Assembly: GCA_964016985.1 (NCBI GenBank)
Contig: OZ024826.1
Coordinates: 5,509,552-5,573,551, forward strand
Source: Anodontia alba
Taxonomy: Eukaryota > Mollusca > Bivalvia > Lucinida > Lucinidae
DNA length: 64,000 nt
Direction: 5' to 3'
The notes below the pieces were generated by a model, which had not been told where the DNA came from, made no database searches, and worked only from the letters and a program-made list of their open reading frames with translations. Positions 21,090 to 31,760 of the stretch are shown piece by piece. The position numbers and the translations under genes are program-made. Each line of letters starts with the position of its first letter. The stretch's first letter is position 1.

Positions 21090-21763
21090 GTCATTTGAAA
21101 CTCTGGCACCTACGGGACCGGGGATAGCGGAGACATAGCGGGGCTTAAGTGCCGTGTTTAACCTCCGATGAGTCCTGACAGTGCTGTAGATGTGCCGGGG
21201 TATTAATTTCCTACCAAAATGCTTTGCATATATAAAACAGAATCAAATAAACCCCAACCTTTAGTTTTCTTATAACTGAAAAAATACTCATACTAAAACA
21301 ATTTGGGCCCAGTTGTTCAAAGTGTCGTTAGCTTAACGAGCTCGTTAAGGGTCATTTCGTTAACTGTCTTAGCAGGTTCAATATACAATATTCCGATGTT
21401 TTTTGCTGAAAAAATGTGAGTAGCTTTGCGTATCACTCAATGTAAATTTTAACGAATAGTTAACTAACGACGTCGTTAGCTTTGAACAACTGGGCCCTGA
21501 CTGTCAATGATACCTTTAACTTTAGCATTTAGCTGTACTGAGTAAACCAAATTTTTTACCATGAAAAAAGATACAGGTTGATTTTTGTAACAGAGAGCAG
21601 ACTGTTCCAGAAATAAAAAATGACCCCGGGGTGGAAGGGCTTTTAGCAGGGATTTTATCATAAATTTGTCTCCGCAGTGCAGGACATTTAGCAGAGCTTT
21701 AAAAATTGAAAAGTTAAACCCCCCACTATACCCCGGCCCCGTAGGATTCGGGACTAAAATGAC
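21090..21763. mobile_element. Insertion with degenerate inverted ends inside the RNase H fragment
   Basis: The left CTACGGGACCGGGGATAGCGG and the complement of the right CTACGGGGCCGGGGTATAG lie in an aligned arm of about 40 bp that starts GTCATTT at both ends. It explains the break in the RNase H frame. No transposase inside. Confidence 0.5.
21305..21497. mobile_element. MITE with GGGCCCAGTTGTTCAAAG ends
   Basis: The termini GGGCCCAGTTGTTCAAAG and CTTTGAACAACTGGGCCC are perfect inverted repeats of 18 bp; the interior repeats TCGTTAGCTTAACGA-like palindromes. It is nested in the insertion 21090-21763. Confidence 0.88.
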
Positions 21764-22447
21764 TGTTCTATAAAATGAAGTGTTGGAAATTGTAGTAAAA
21801 ACTATGTCCGTGAGTTGATTGGTGTACAACTGGCTTTAGGATTCCTTAGAAATAGGACGGACGAAGAGTGGTCAAAATAATGCACCTTTACAGATTGTCA
21901 GGCTGCCATCTTGGATGTGTTTACTTCAATCATCCCGCAGAATAATGTTGAACTAACACTGGATATAAAGGAAGACTTGACAGAATTACAGTATGTAGTT
22001 AAGTAGATAGGTGGATTGGTATCCAGGACATAAGGACATAGAGTGTAATGAACTTGCAGATAAGGTAGCTAAGGACGTAGCTTATGATGCGCGTAATATG
22101 GAAGACAACCTTATGCAGTATACTGTCAAGAAGATGACTGACAAAGCATGCTGGACAAATGACAGAACAATTATATTGTGGGGAAATGAAGTGATTCAAA
22201 ACGTTGGGAAGAGGAGCAACGCAGGTGAGTCAGATAAAAAGGCCTACCGATTTTTTAATCAAATTCTGTTGGACATGTTGCACTGAACAAATGCAAATCT
22301 CGGATTGACAATAAGAATTATGTAATAACTGCAAAGAGCCAGAAACACTGCAACATTTTCTGTATGACTGCGATGATGTAACACAGGCAAGAGACAGCCT
22401 GATAAAGTATGACATTAGTCATAAACACTGCTTGCTCTTCAGTAAAC

Positions 22448-22448
<1 letters not shown>

Positions 22449-22482
<34 letters not shown>
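22449..22482. repeat. Poly-T run, 34 bases
   Basis: Uninterrupted T run just after the C-terminal LINE fragment. Confidence 0.9.
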
Positions 22483-23689
22483 CATTTGACACAGGGTGTC
22501 TACAAGGCTTCCGGCCGTTTCTAATGCACGCATTTCCATTACATACAAACAGGACGTATAAATGTTTGCTTCTGAATTTAACTTCTAGTTTAAAAAATTT
22601 TGATATCATTATTTATATTCATGTTTTAACAGAGTTAAAGGTGTCTGTAGCAGAAAGTGGCTATACATGTATCTTCTACACTCTGCTTTCAGACATCATA
22701 CATATACTTTATAGGAAGAGTACTACAATTTTCATCTGATACTTTTTATATGGGTGATGAATTGAGTGAATATGACCTTGACATGGTGGTTGACATAATA
22801 GTCGCTAACCAAACATAAAGGCATATACAAAACGCATCTATTCACTAAACATTGTTCTTTGCAGGATCTGATGCAGGGGTATAACCCTATATTGATACAG
22901 ATTTCATCGTTTGTTAAAGCACTGTGTGCGAAGTTCTTAGCAATTTTTACAGCACATTGTGTTCATAGCCAGTAGTATATTGTACAACAACAACAAATTT
23001 TCTTTTGAATACAGATTTTTCAAAAGAAACATGGAAATGGACTGTTGATTGTCAGATAAGTACCTGTTGGTCTGAGAAAATAAAACTTGAACCAAGGAGA
23101 AATCATTCCTCAAATTCTTGAACAACCAAACCTTTCAAATTGGTTCAGTATATTTTTGTCCGGAAAAATGCAGGCTTCAACCTTATGGCAAATGAAAGCA
23201 GGCATTAAGGCTAGGCTTAAGACAGGTACATATATGCTTCAGTCAAATCGCGCAAAGTTCAATCAGTACGGTGAAAATTTGTATTTTGTGTTAACATTTT
23301 CTTGGGTAGCTGTATTTGACGGGAGCGCGCGGGAAAAAAGACGCCCCCTCCCCGCCAACCCCCCCCCCCCCGAAAAAAAACAAAAAAAAACAAAAAAAAA
23401 ACAAAAAAAAAACGGGAGCAAAGTTTATCACCTAGGAAAAGCCTTTGGCAGGTATATTAGTTATAGAATGTAAATAAGTTAACTCAGAAACTGAAGCCTG
23501 ACGCAATCAAGCAGATCAACATGAAGTCTTCTTAGATATAGTCTTCTACAAAAGACTTGTCAAGATGCGATCTTATAGGGAATGCTTTGCAACAGCTCTG
23601 ATTTCAGGTCATATATGATTTGTTGATAGGTGTAACCAAAACTTATGAAAACTGTTTCGGAATGTCGCATTAATTAACGTCGATTAACT
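22483..23689. other. Gene-free stretch
   Basis: No supported gene. A C run followed by A-rich sequence (CCCCCCCCCCGAAAAAAAAC and onward, 23358-23412) generates a Lys-rich frame that I treat as low complexity. Confidence 0.5.
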
Positions 23690-23748
23690 AAGCGAAAAGA
23701 TTAGTTCAGACACTGGAAACCAGTGTCTGAACTGATCTCTTCCGCTTA
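23690..23748. repeat. Hairpin, 27-bp arms
   Basis: Arms TTAGTTCAGACACTGG and CCAGTGTCTGAACTGA with flanking AAGCG/CGCTT; only two or three mismatches and a tiny loop. Confidence 0.85.
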
Positions 23749-23802
23749 GTGGTACTGACTTGAGTAATGATCAGACTGCACGGATGTTATCTTATAGACT
23801 AA

Positions 23803-23897
23803 CCCAGCAGGCACATGACGTTTATAGAACGTCGCACTGACGTCGATGCATGGCGTTGCATCGATGTTAATGCGACGCTATGTCAACGCCATGTGGG
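23803..23897. mobile_element. Small CCCAGC-ended foldback element
   Basis: Starts CCCAGCAGGCACATGACGTT and ends near CATGTGGGA. It is a palindrome around GATGCATGGCGTTGCATC. Related copies: 31653-31760 and a fragment at 42180-42265. Confidence 0.7.
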
Positions 23898-24605
23898 AAG
23901 GTTTGTTTTTTTCATTTACCCCAATCGAAATTAATTTACGTGAATTATCATTAATCAATAAAGACAGTCTTAAATTATGTTACATGCGTCGTTCAACTAT
24001 ATGCTTCACGTATTAAGTTAAATGTTTACATTAACAACTGAAGTTATTTCAAAGTTATTCAACCAAGGCAGCCTTGTATGTCATTTCGTGATTCAACTGT
24101 CAGCTGATTATAAGTAATATTTTAACTTCAATAACTCTATGTGGTTTAAACAATTTAGCCAAATTGAAACGGGATGTGGTGGAGAAACAAAAACAAATTG
24201 TTCAAATAAGGTAAACTGTTCTTTAAAGACTTTTAAGTTGCCAAGTTATATTATAGCTGGCATACCGTGATAAAAATACGAAAATTTATCTACATTTTAA
24301 CTGGATCCTTACAAGAAAGTTAGACTTTAAATTACATAAACATCTTACATTTAAATCTTCATATTCTTATAATCTATATAAATTTATAGAAATACCGTAT
24401 TTTCCATAATTATTCGGAAACGTTAACCCAAAATCATATTTGTCCTAAAATTTGTAGTCATTTTGATGTGTCTAAAACTGCTGGGTGAGTGGTAAACAAT
24501 GTAAAACTAAATGACCTTGACTGTAGATCATATGTAACAATAATTTAAATGAAAAAAAAGTTTTGCTTTTACATTGTAGTACATTTGTTCGCATAGAAGC
24601 CAACC

Positions 24606-24780
24606 ACAGCAGAACCTCTCTACAACTGCCATATGGAAGGCATAAAATGACAATTGTAAGGAGGTGGCTGTTTTAGAGAGATTGAATGTATAATAAAGAC
24701 AACACTTGTTTGAATTAAAAACTGGCTGTTATAGGGAGGTTGCTTTGTTGAGAGTGGCTGTTCGTGGCGATTCCACTTTA
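24606..24780. mobile_element. Possible Tigger-like MITE, decayed
   Basis: The left AGAACCTCTCTACAACTGCC and the right complement GTGGAATCGCCACGAACAGC are degenerate inverted ends, with internal GGAGGTGGCTGTT repeats on both strands. It sits immediately upstream of the TRIM-like gene's splice acceptor. Confidence 0.4.
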
Positions 24781-24792
24781 TCAATTTTTCTT

Positions 24793-24811
24793 CATTAATC
24801 TTATTTTGCAG
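24793..24811 (+). promoter_or_regulatory. Putative 3' splice acceptor before the TRIM-like coding exon
   Basis: A pyrimidine-rich TTAATCTTATTTTGCAG ends two bases before the ATG at 24814. It suggests that a 5' UTR exon lies upstream and that the coding region is one exon. Confidence 0.55.
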
Positions 24812-24813
24812 CA

Positions 24814-26820
24814 ATGGCGGAATGTACTCCTTCGAGACCAAAACTGGAGACAACCTGTCCAATATGTCTGGACACGTTTCAGCGTCCAAGATCTTTGCCA
24901 TGTTTGCACACATTTTGCACGAACTGTTTGCAAGGACATATCTTGAACGCTACACAAAGCGGTTTGTTATCAGCCTTTTTCTGTCCAGTGTGTCGCGCCC
25001 AAACAAAACCAGCCAGACCATACTCCCAGCGAGATACCTGGGCAGAACAGTTTCCCGTGAATCACTGGATTATTTCTTTTATGGAAGAAACAGAAAAAGA
25101 AGAATCCAGAAATGACACGGTAGTGTGTGAACACCATCCGGAATTTACTGTCCGGTTATTTTGTATTGATCATGACTGCCTTTGTTGTCCAATGTGTATC
25201 GCTACTGAACACAGAAAATGTGACGATGTAAAAGAACTAATTGCAATTGCTGAAACCTTTAACGCATCACAAGAAAGAGATCTTTTTAGAGAAACTCTAA
25301 ACTTATCAGAAAACTTTATTCATGACTATCGAAGAGCTAGGCATGTCAGTATTACATCATTTGTGTCAACACGGGAAGAAATTATTCAAATGATTAGAGC
25401 TAAACGAGAAGAAATAGTAAGACATTTAGATGCAGCTGAGGAGAATATATTAGCCACTATTGAAAGAAGAACCGACGACACAATCCAAAATATCGAAGGC
25501 GACATAGACTGGTGTAATGCAGCTGACGAAATTATCGATGAATGTAAGCAGTTAATGGATAGAAATGAAAACGATAGTTCGCAATTACAATCATTTATCA
25601 GATTGTCGCAGCTGAAGAGTAAAACCAAAGATATTCTTTTAAAAGTTCAAGAAAAACAACATCAGCCTACGCTCGCCATCGAAATGGAATTTGAATTCAG
25701 CGAAGATATGCAAAATGTTCATGAATGCTTCAAAAGCTTTGGGAATTTAAATATTAAGTCTAATGATAATAGTACCGAATCAACAGATACAATCGAAAGT
25801 CCAGATGGTGACCGAACAGAACAATACGTCAATTCTTACAACAGCTGTTCAGGTAGTACTGTATCACGTGAGTCAGAACAAATCCAAATTCCTTCAAGGA
25901 CAACTTGGTATATAGATTCTTACCAAGGCATAAATCACAGCATCATAAACCATACAGTAAATGATGATATAAGGTTTATAGAAGTTCTTCCTGTGGCCGA
26001 GAATCCATCTGAGCGTAAGTGTTGGATAACGTCTGTAGTGAGTATGCCAAATGAATGTATTGTTGTAAGCGACAAAACATATAACTGTTTGAAGATGTTC
26101 AAACGTGGAAAACTTGTTTCAAGGACCACATTACAATCATCACCATGGGATATCACTAGAGTCAATGAAACTAGTATAGCTGTTACCTACCCGCAGGAGA
26201 ATATAGTACGTTTCTTTGACATATATATAAACGACATTATTGTAAAGTTTATGACAAAGGTTAGTATACTTGGCTCGCCGTTGAAATGTACATCAACAAT
26301 GGAGATTCCAAGTTCATGCTTCGGAATAACGTGTCTGAAAAAAAGTGTTATTGTGTCATGTGAAGATTGCCTACGAATGTACTCGTTGAAAGGGAAACCT
26401 TTAAACACTTTATCTCAGAACAAGAACGGCGAAGCACTCTTCAGAAGAGCAACTTTCCTAGCCTCAGATACATTCAGGGATGTTGTGTTTGTTTCTGACG
26501 AAGGCAACAACTGCGTTATTGCTATACAAGCAGCTCACAAATCCTTCATCAATTGTCCAAAATATATATACAAGCATGCACAACTGAGATGTCCTCAGGG
26601 AGTAAGTGTCTGCAGTGACGGAAGTGTCTTTATTTGTGGATTTGGTTCAAAAAATATTCACCGTGTAAGTTCTACAGGAGCACTGATCAGAATTATTGAA
26701 ACTGTTCTGCGACCCTGGACTATGGCATTTCTCGACTGTCAAAGTCTTTTTACACTTTCAGTTTATCCGGAGTCGGAAGACTGCCAGGACTTGTATGTAT
26801 ACGACCTTATGCACAGCTGA
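24814..26820 (+). CDS. TRIM-like RING/B-box/coiled-coil protein with NHL-like C-terminus
   Basis: 668 aa in one uninterrupted exon; the best host gene in the window. Residues 15-60 form a C3HC4 RING: C15, C18, C30, H32, C35, C38, C57, C60, so it is probably a zinc-binding E3 ubiquitin ligase acting with an E2. Residues 105-136 (C105, H108, C117, H120, C125, C128, H133, C136) fit a B-box type 2. Residues about 140-300 are charged and helical, consistent with the coiled coil used for dimerisation. A Ser/Asn/Thr-rich linker follows (about 325-375). Residues 385-660 contain repeated short strands (for example GVSVCSDGSVFICGFGSKNI) that fit a beta-propeller related to NHL repeats, as in TRIM56/TRIM71-like proteins. 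Bivalves carry large expanded families of such genes, many thought to act in innate immunity; the role here is inferred. The start is supported by the acceptor at 24811 and the RING position. The nearby ATTAAA at 26862 may be the polyadenylation signal. Confidence 0.93.
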   Translation: MAECTPSRPKLETTCPICLDTFQRPRSLPCLHTFCTNCLQGHILNATQSGLLSAFFCPVCRAQTKPARPYSQRDTWAEQFPVNHWIISFMEETEKEESRNDTVVCEHHPEFTVRLFCIDHDCLCCPMCIATEHRKCDDVKELIAIAETFNASQERDLFRETLNLSENFIHDYRRARHVSITSFVSTREEIIQMIRAKREEIVRHLDAAEENILATIERRTDDTIQNIEGDIDWCNAADEIIDECKQLMDRNENDSSQLQSFIRLSQLKSKTKDILLKVQEKQHQPTLAIEMEFEFSEDMQNVHECFKSFGNLNIKSNDNSTESTDTIESPDGDRTEQYVNSYNSCSGSTVSRESEQIQIPSRTTWYIDSYQGINHSIINHTVNDDIRFIEVLPVAENPSERKCWITSVVSMPNECIVVSDKTYNCLKMFKRGKLVSRTTLQSSPWDITRVNETSIAVTYPQENIVRFFDIYINDIIVKFMTKVSILGSPLKCTSTMEIPSSCFGITCLKKSVIVSCEDCLRMYSLKGKPLNTLSQNKNGEALFRRATFLASDTFRDVVFVSDEGNNCVIAIQAAHKSFINCPKYIYKHAQLRCPQGVSVCSDGSVFICGFGSKNIHRVSSTGALIRIIETVLRPWTMAFLDCQSLFTLSVYPESEDCQDLYVYDLMHS

Positions 26821-26861
26821 TAAACATTGAACGTTGCTTGTTTCAATCAGTCATAGCAGAT

Positions 26862-26867
26862 TATTAA
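26862..26867 (+). terminator. Putative polyadenylation signal (ATTAAA)
   Basis: A common variant of AATAAA, 42 bases after the TRIM-like stop codon. No other candidate is as close. Confidence 0.45.
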
Positions 26868-26971
26868 ATCCATTTATACCGGATGGACTCTTCTGTCTCA
26901 ATTCTTTTGACCGGCCCATATCCAGTTAGTTTTATTATAACCATGTTATTTATAAATTCCTGTATTTAATG

Positions 26972-27051
26972 TAGACGGTGTAGACCCAGATCCGAGACCC
27001 TGATCAGACGCTACGTTTTGCGGCGCGAGATCTGGGTTTACACTGTTTGCC
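26972..27051. repeat. Hairpin of the GCAAACAGTGTAGACC family
   Basis: GGTGTAGACCCAGATC is mirrored by GATCTGGGTTTACACTGTTTGC. The same hairpin type recurs at 30626, 33556, 47103, 55942 and 63244. Confidence 0.75.
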
Positions 27052-28330
27052 AATGTCGTTTTTATGGGATGTCAAACATAAATGTTTTAATGCTTTGCAT
27101 AATGGTAAAGAATTTAGCAGATGACATTTTGAAATAATAGTTTTCTTATTTTACCAGAAAATAGGAGTTGACATTTTATGCAAATTGTCTGAAAAGCAAA
27201 TAAAAAAAAGTCTAAAAGATTGCCTTTGGAAACAAAGAACACAATACAGATAGGAAACGGGAGTCTCGGTTTTATTGACTCTTTATAAATAGTTATGAAG
27301 TTTGCAACACTGCTTACGCCCTCTAGCGTATACATGAGCAGAACTCCATTTTCAAGATATCACAATGGGCCCAACGATCCCAAAGGAAATGAAAAATATA
27401 ATCTGACCTATGTGAAGTACGGGGAAATCATATTTTCTGGGAAAATATAACGAAAATATCAGGTTGACGTCTGCTGAAATGTTAAAAGTGTAAACGCCAT
27501 CAAATTTATATAATTCATATAGTAAACATCTTGGCCATAAAACGTATCCCCGTACTTCATTATAGTGTAGTTTATATGTTCTGGTCCTTTATGATCACTG
27601 AGCCCATTCATTGCTCTCAAGGATCATTCCTCTCAGAGCATATTTAGTACCGTGTGGCGGCTGCCTCCCCGTATTTTGCTGTATATAGTGCAGTAAATAT
27701 TTTCTGGTTCTTTGTGATCACTGGGTCTATTCTGAGGATTTTTGAAAATTTATATGAATGCGAATGATCACGCCTAATTGGCCGAGCTAGTCTAGTCCAG
27801 AAAATTTGGCACTTAGCTGTTTTCAGTTTTTTTTCATTGTGTGCATTGCTCTCATGGGTAATTCCCTTTTAGAATTAAATGGAGGAAATGCGTTCTGAAA
27901 AAGTAGTGTAAAGACCAAGACCCGTAAACGTATGTCCCCATTGCTTTCCATACGTATACATGTAGTTGTTTTCAATACCACAATTTAGAATAAACTACTA
28001 TATATGGGGATGTATGTTAGGTTTTACGAGTTTTACGACTTGTGGTCAGGTTTTAAATTTCGGATACATTTCCACATAATACTCTGAGTTTAAAGCATTC
28101 TTATAGATCGTGAGCTTATACATGGGCACTCTCTCCAGAAGGATTTTGTTAAAGACGTTTGTTTCTGAAAGCCTATTTGTTACTCTAGGAAATAAAGCTT
28201 GTTAGAACTTTGTTCGTTATATGTTTATGCTGGAATGGCCTGTTCTATTCATTACGCCAAAGAATTGTATATGAGGGTGCGGTGAATGTACTTGGTAAGG
28301 TGGCGTTTGCGTATGGCTTTTTGACTTTTA
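27052..28330. other. Gene-free stretch with small diverged duplications
   Basis: GTATATAGTGCAGTAAATAT and TTCTGGTTCTTTGTGATCAC at 27680-27725 echo a block at 27560-27600. A piece near 27110-27240 matches the TTTGACATTTCATGCAAA repeat family found at 62040. No gene is supported. Confidence 0.5.
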
Positions 28331-28339
28331 CTTGCACCA

Positions 28340-29660
28340 GGGAAATAGTAGCGCACGATAAATATTACCTTGCTGTAGTTAATTAATTCTCAACAACGTA
28401 TGGCTTGCAGACGGGAAATATTAGCACACAATAAAAGATTGCTTTACTGCAGTTTAGGATTAGCACACAACAACGTATCGCTTGCAGCATGGAAATATCA
28501 TCGCACCATAAAAGATTGCCTTACAGCAGTTTATGATTAACACGCATTAACTTATGGCTTGCATCAGGGAAATATCATCGCTCGAAAAAATGATAACCTG
28601 AATGTAGTCTATGATAAGCGTACATCAAGTGTGGCTTGCAGCAAGGACATATCGAGGGTTGAGCGCAAGACTGTAGTAACTCAAACATATTTTTGAAATC
28701 CTTGTTTAGGGACAACTTTGACCCCTTTGTAAACAATGCAAATTTAGGTGCCATTGCTCATACGAGCAATGGCACCTAAATTTCCATTGTTTACAGAAAG
28801 AAATGTTGTAATCTTCATAACGTCATCATGGTGAGGAGATTAAGTATTGGGAAAAACAACCATCTGACTTGCTACAGTATTGCGATCAACCCTCGATATA
28901 AGCACACAATCAAATATTGACTTGCTGCAGTACACAATTATCAATCGACAACATACGGCTATAAGTAGGGAAATAATAGCACACGATAAGATATTACCTT
29001 GATGCAGTAGATGATTAGCATACAACAACGTATGGATTGCAGCAGGGAAATCTTAGCACACGGTCGAAATTACCTTGATGCAGTATATATGATTAGCATA
29101 CAACAACGTATGGCTTACAGCAAGGAAATAGCACACGATAAAATATTACATTGCTGCAGTACATGGTTAGCATACATTAACAGCAGTGAAATACTAGCAT
29201 AGAAGAAAATATTACCTTGCTGCAGTACATGATTAGGATACAGCAACCTATGGCTTATGCAGGGAAATATTAGCACGAGATAAACATTACCTTGCTGCAG
29301 TATATACTGAGCATATAACAACGTATGGCTTGCAGCAGGGAAGTATTAGCACACGATAAACTGAATATACGCACAGGAGTGTATACTATCGTGCTGCAGT
29401 ATATGATTAGAATATAACAACGTACGGTTTGCAGCAGGGAAATGTTGCCACACGATACAGGTAACACACAACGTCAGCTTGCAGCAGGGAATATTAGCAC
29501 ACGATAAAAGATTACCTTGCTGCAGTATATAATCAGCACACAACAACGCATGGCTTGTAGCAGGGAAATATCAGCACACGATAAAATATTACCTTGCTGC
29601 CGCATATGATTAGCACACAACAAGGTGTGTCTTGCAGGAGGGAAATATTAACACACGATA
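28340..29660. repeat. Satellite of about 77-bp units, some fourteen copies
   Basis: Each unit contains ACAACGTATGGCTTGCAGCA, GGGAAATATTAGCACACGAT and AATATTACCTTGCTGCAGTA. Unit starts are about 75-85 bp apart. The array is interrupted at 28652-28896 by a foldback element and abuts foldback MITE copy 4 at 29664. Confidence 0.85.
28652..28896. mobile_element. Foldback MITE inserted in the satellite
   Basis: The ends TCGAGGGTTGAGCGCAAGAC and the complement of TTGCGATCAACCCTCGA match over about 25 bp and are flanked by ATA on both sides. A central palindrome has arms AATTTAGGTGCCATTGCTC and GAGCAATGGCACCTAAATT. Confidence 0.85.
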
Positions 29661-29663
29661 TAA

Positions 29664-29943
29664 CATCACGAAAACACGTCTATATAATTTTGACCCCCTT
29701 AAACCCCACTTTTATATAGTAAAACTGGGGTTTACAGGGGTATATATTATTTTTCTTATTTCTGCTCAGAAACATAGATTGTGGGTACTCGTTAGAACCG
29801 CCTCGCCGAGGCGGTTCTAACGAGTAGCCACAATCTATGTTTTGAGCAGAAATATGAAAAATATCAGAATTTATAATCTGAAAATTTTCATTTTTTGGTG
29901 GTAAAATTTTCAGTATATTTGAATAGGCATGTTTTTGTAATGG
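29664..29943 (-). mobile_element. Foldback MITE family F, copy 4 (inverted)
   Basis: Reads CATCACGAAAACACGTCTAT at left and AGGCATGTTTTTGTAATG at right, i.e. the reverse orientation of copies 1-3. The central palindrome GGTACTCGTTAGAACCGCCT is intact. Confidence 0.92.
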
Positions 29944-29947
29944 ATAG

Positions 29948-30004
29948 CATAGTAGTATAGGCCGGCACTATGGTTACACCATAAGTACCCATAGTGTCAG
30001 CCTA
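29948..30004. repeat. Hairpin adjoining MITE copy 4
   Basis: Arms AGTAGTATAGGCCGGCACTA and TAGTGTCAGCCTATACTACT around TGGTTACACCATAAGTACCC. Confidence 0.85.
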
Positions 30005-31216
30005 TACTACTTAGCATTGCTACAGATTATGACAAGCATACAACAACGTTCCAAATAGCAATTGCCAAGATACATACTGTCAGTATATATGGTATTTATA
30101 TTGTAATGGTTCTTAGTAAACATTTAGTAATATATTTTAAGTATTCAGTTTATAGCTTTCATTTGTACTACATCCTTAAATAATTTAAAGTATGACTGTT
30201 AAGAGTTTTGATTAAACCAACTGAGCGTAGTTATTGTGTTATTTATTCTGTTATTTTAAGCAAGTTTGTTAGTTTGGTATCTTATTTTTGTTTGTTTGTT
30301 TGTCTGTTTTATAGTTTAAATTTTCTATTTATTTCCAAGAATGATTAATGAATAGACAATCTGGACTGAATCACTTTCCAAAATTCTTGAATGTCAACAT
30401 TAAGCCTCATATCCCTGTGGCAGAGACAGGACTAAAGACCAGTTGCCATCTTACTAAATTTGATGGGTGGGGCTGGGGCTTGATAGTTAAAAGTGCCCCA
30501 AGACAAAAATAAAAAGATCACTACATTGTACATTGAAGAAAAGGGCTGAAAAGATGGCAAACTTTATTTTAAACCCTAAATTTATTATTAATATTGTCAT
30601 GTTTTACAGAAATTCCTCTATTTTATGCAAACGGTATAGACCCTGATCAGACGCCGAATTCTGTGGCGTCCAACCCGGGTCTACAATGTTTGCCAATGTC
30701 TTTTTTTAGGGGGCACTAAGTATAAATCGGTGTAAAGCACCTGTGAATGGGAAACAAATACAGAGTAATATAATGCTTGCGATCCCGTATGGGTTATGTC
30801 CCTTCTATCACTGAAGATTACAAGACAAAATATATTTAGACGTATGTGAAGCGGACGTAAACGTCTAAGTACCGGCGCAACTTTTGTTCATGTTTACTTA
30901 GAAATATAAATTTTCTGAATCAAGCAATATGCGAATCCTAGTCATATTGGAATCTCACGAGATTTAGTTTGTACATTATTATTCAACAACAACAACAAAA
31001 AAAAAACAACAACAAAAAAAACAAACAAACAAACAACAAAAAAAACCAACCACCACCACCACCACCAACAACAAAAAACAAAATAACAAAACGTGCGAAA
31101 ACTTAACTAAGTTACCAGATCTTATCTAGAAGCTTATTTTAGCATAATTATTTTAAGCATGGACCTCGGCAGCGGCACAACCCTGAACTGCTCCATATCG
31201 GAATTTACACCCCCCA
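30005..31216. other. Gene-free stretch
   Basis: No gene is supported. It contains a hairpin of the GCAAACAGTG family (30626-30693) and an A/C-rich low-complexity tract of CAA and CCA repeats (30985-31090). Confidence 0.5.
30626..30693. repeat. Hairpin of the GCAAACAGTGTAGACC family
   Basis: Left GCAAACGGTATAGACCCTGA, right CCGGGTCTACAATGTTTGC. Confidence 0.75.
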
Positions 31217-31222
31217 ACACAC

Positions 31223-31300
<78 letters not shown>
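31217..31300. repeat. (AC)n microsatellite
   Basis: About 40 dinucleotides with one G interruption near 31227. Confidence 0.97.
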
Positions 31301-31304
<4 letters not shown>

Positions 31305-31652
31305 TCTGTCTTCAGACTCTATTTTTTTTTTCTTTCAAGTTGTACTATCTTGTGTGGCTTAAAATATTCTTATATGTTATGTCCCTTAGTTTTTTCAGAA
31401 AAAAAAGATGAGTGATTTCTGCAGTGACAAATAAGGCTACAGCAAATGATAGAAAGAATGACATAAAAAGACAAGTGCAGAAACGAATGGAACCAGTCTA
31501 GATATGTGCGAAAATGAAGGATTACTGCACGGTCGGCTTAGGGTCTGCCATGACGGCTGTAAAAATGTACTTTGTACAGGGTATAGAGAGTATCGAGAAT
31601 CGTTACCAGAGTTTTATAATTGCTCCAGTTCTTTGTCGTCGCTAGAAGCAAA

Positions 31653-31760
31653 CCCAGCAGGCACATGATGTTTATACAACGTCGTCTCAACGTCGATGCA
31701 ACGTCATGACGTTGCATCGACGTTAAGGCGACGTTGTATAGACGTCATGTGTCTTCTGGG
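31653..31760. mobile_element. Small CCCAGC-ended foldback element
   Basis: Starts CCCAGCAGGCACATGATGTT and ends ACGTCATGTGTCTTCTGGG. The arms around GACGTTGCATCGACGTTAAG pair almost throughout. Confidence 0.85.

Larger units (their letters stand above)
20967..22420 (+). pseudogene. LINE RNase H and C-terminal zinc-knuckle fragment, interrupted
   Basis: Two separated pieces spell an RNase H domain of the type found in I-like/Nimb-like LINEs. Piece one (20967-21065) reads DGTVAISTDGSSVGNSGPTG with the first catalytic Asp. Piece two (21877-22290) reads FTDCQAAILDVFTSIIP, then after a stop and frameshift VDWYPGHKDIECNELADKVA, which holds the late His and Asp. It continues to a C-terminal CNNCKEPETLQHFLYDCDD (C-x2-C-H-C knuckle) near 22330-22390. 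The gap 21066-21876 contains foreign DNA (see next entries). The enzyme would remove RNA from the RNA/DNA hybrid. No polymerase is adjacent. Interrupted and frameshifted, it is not functional. Confidence 0.82.

Noticed and set aside
28340..29660. CRISPR-like array of regular units
   Set aside because: The whole 77-bp unit is repeated with drift; there are no unique spacers between conserved repeats, and the context is eukaryotic.
31159..31362. Frame of repeated HT residues
   Set aside because: Direct translation of the (AC)n microsatellite.
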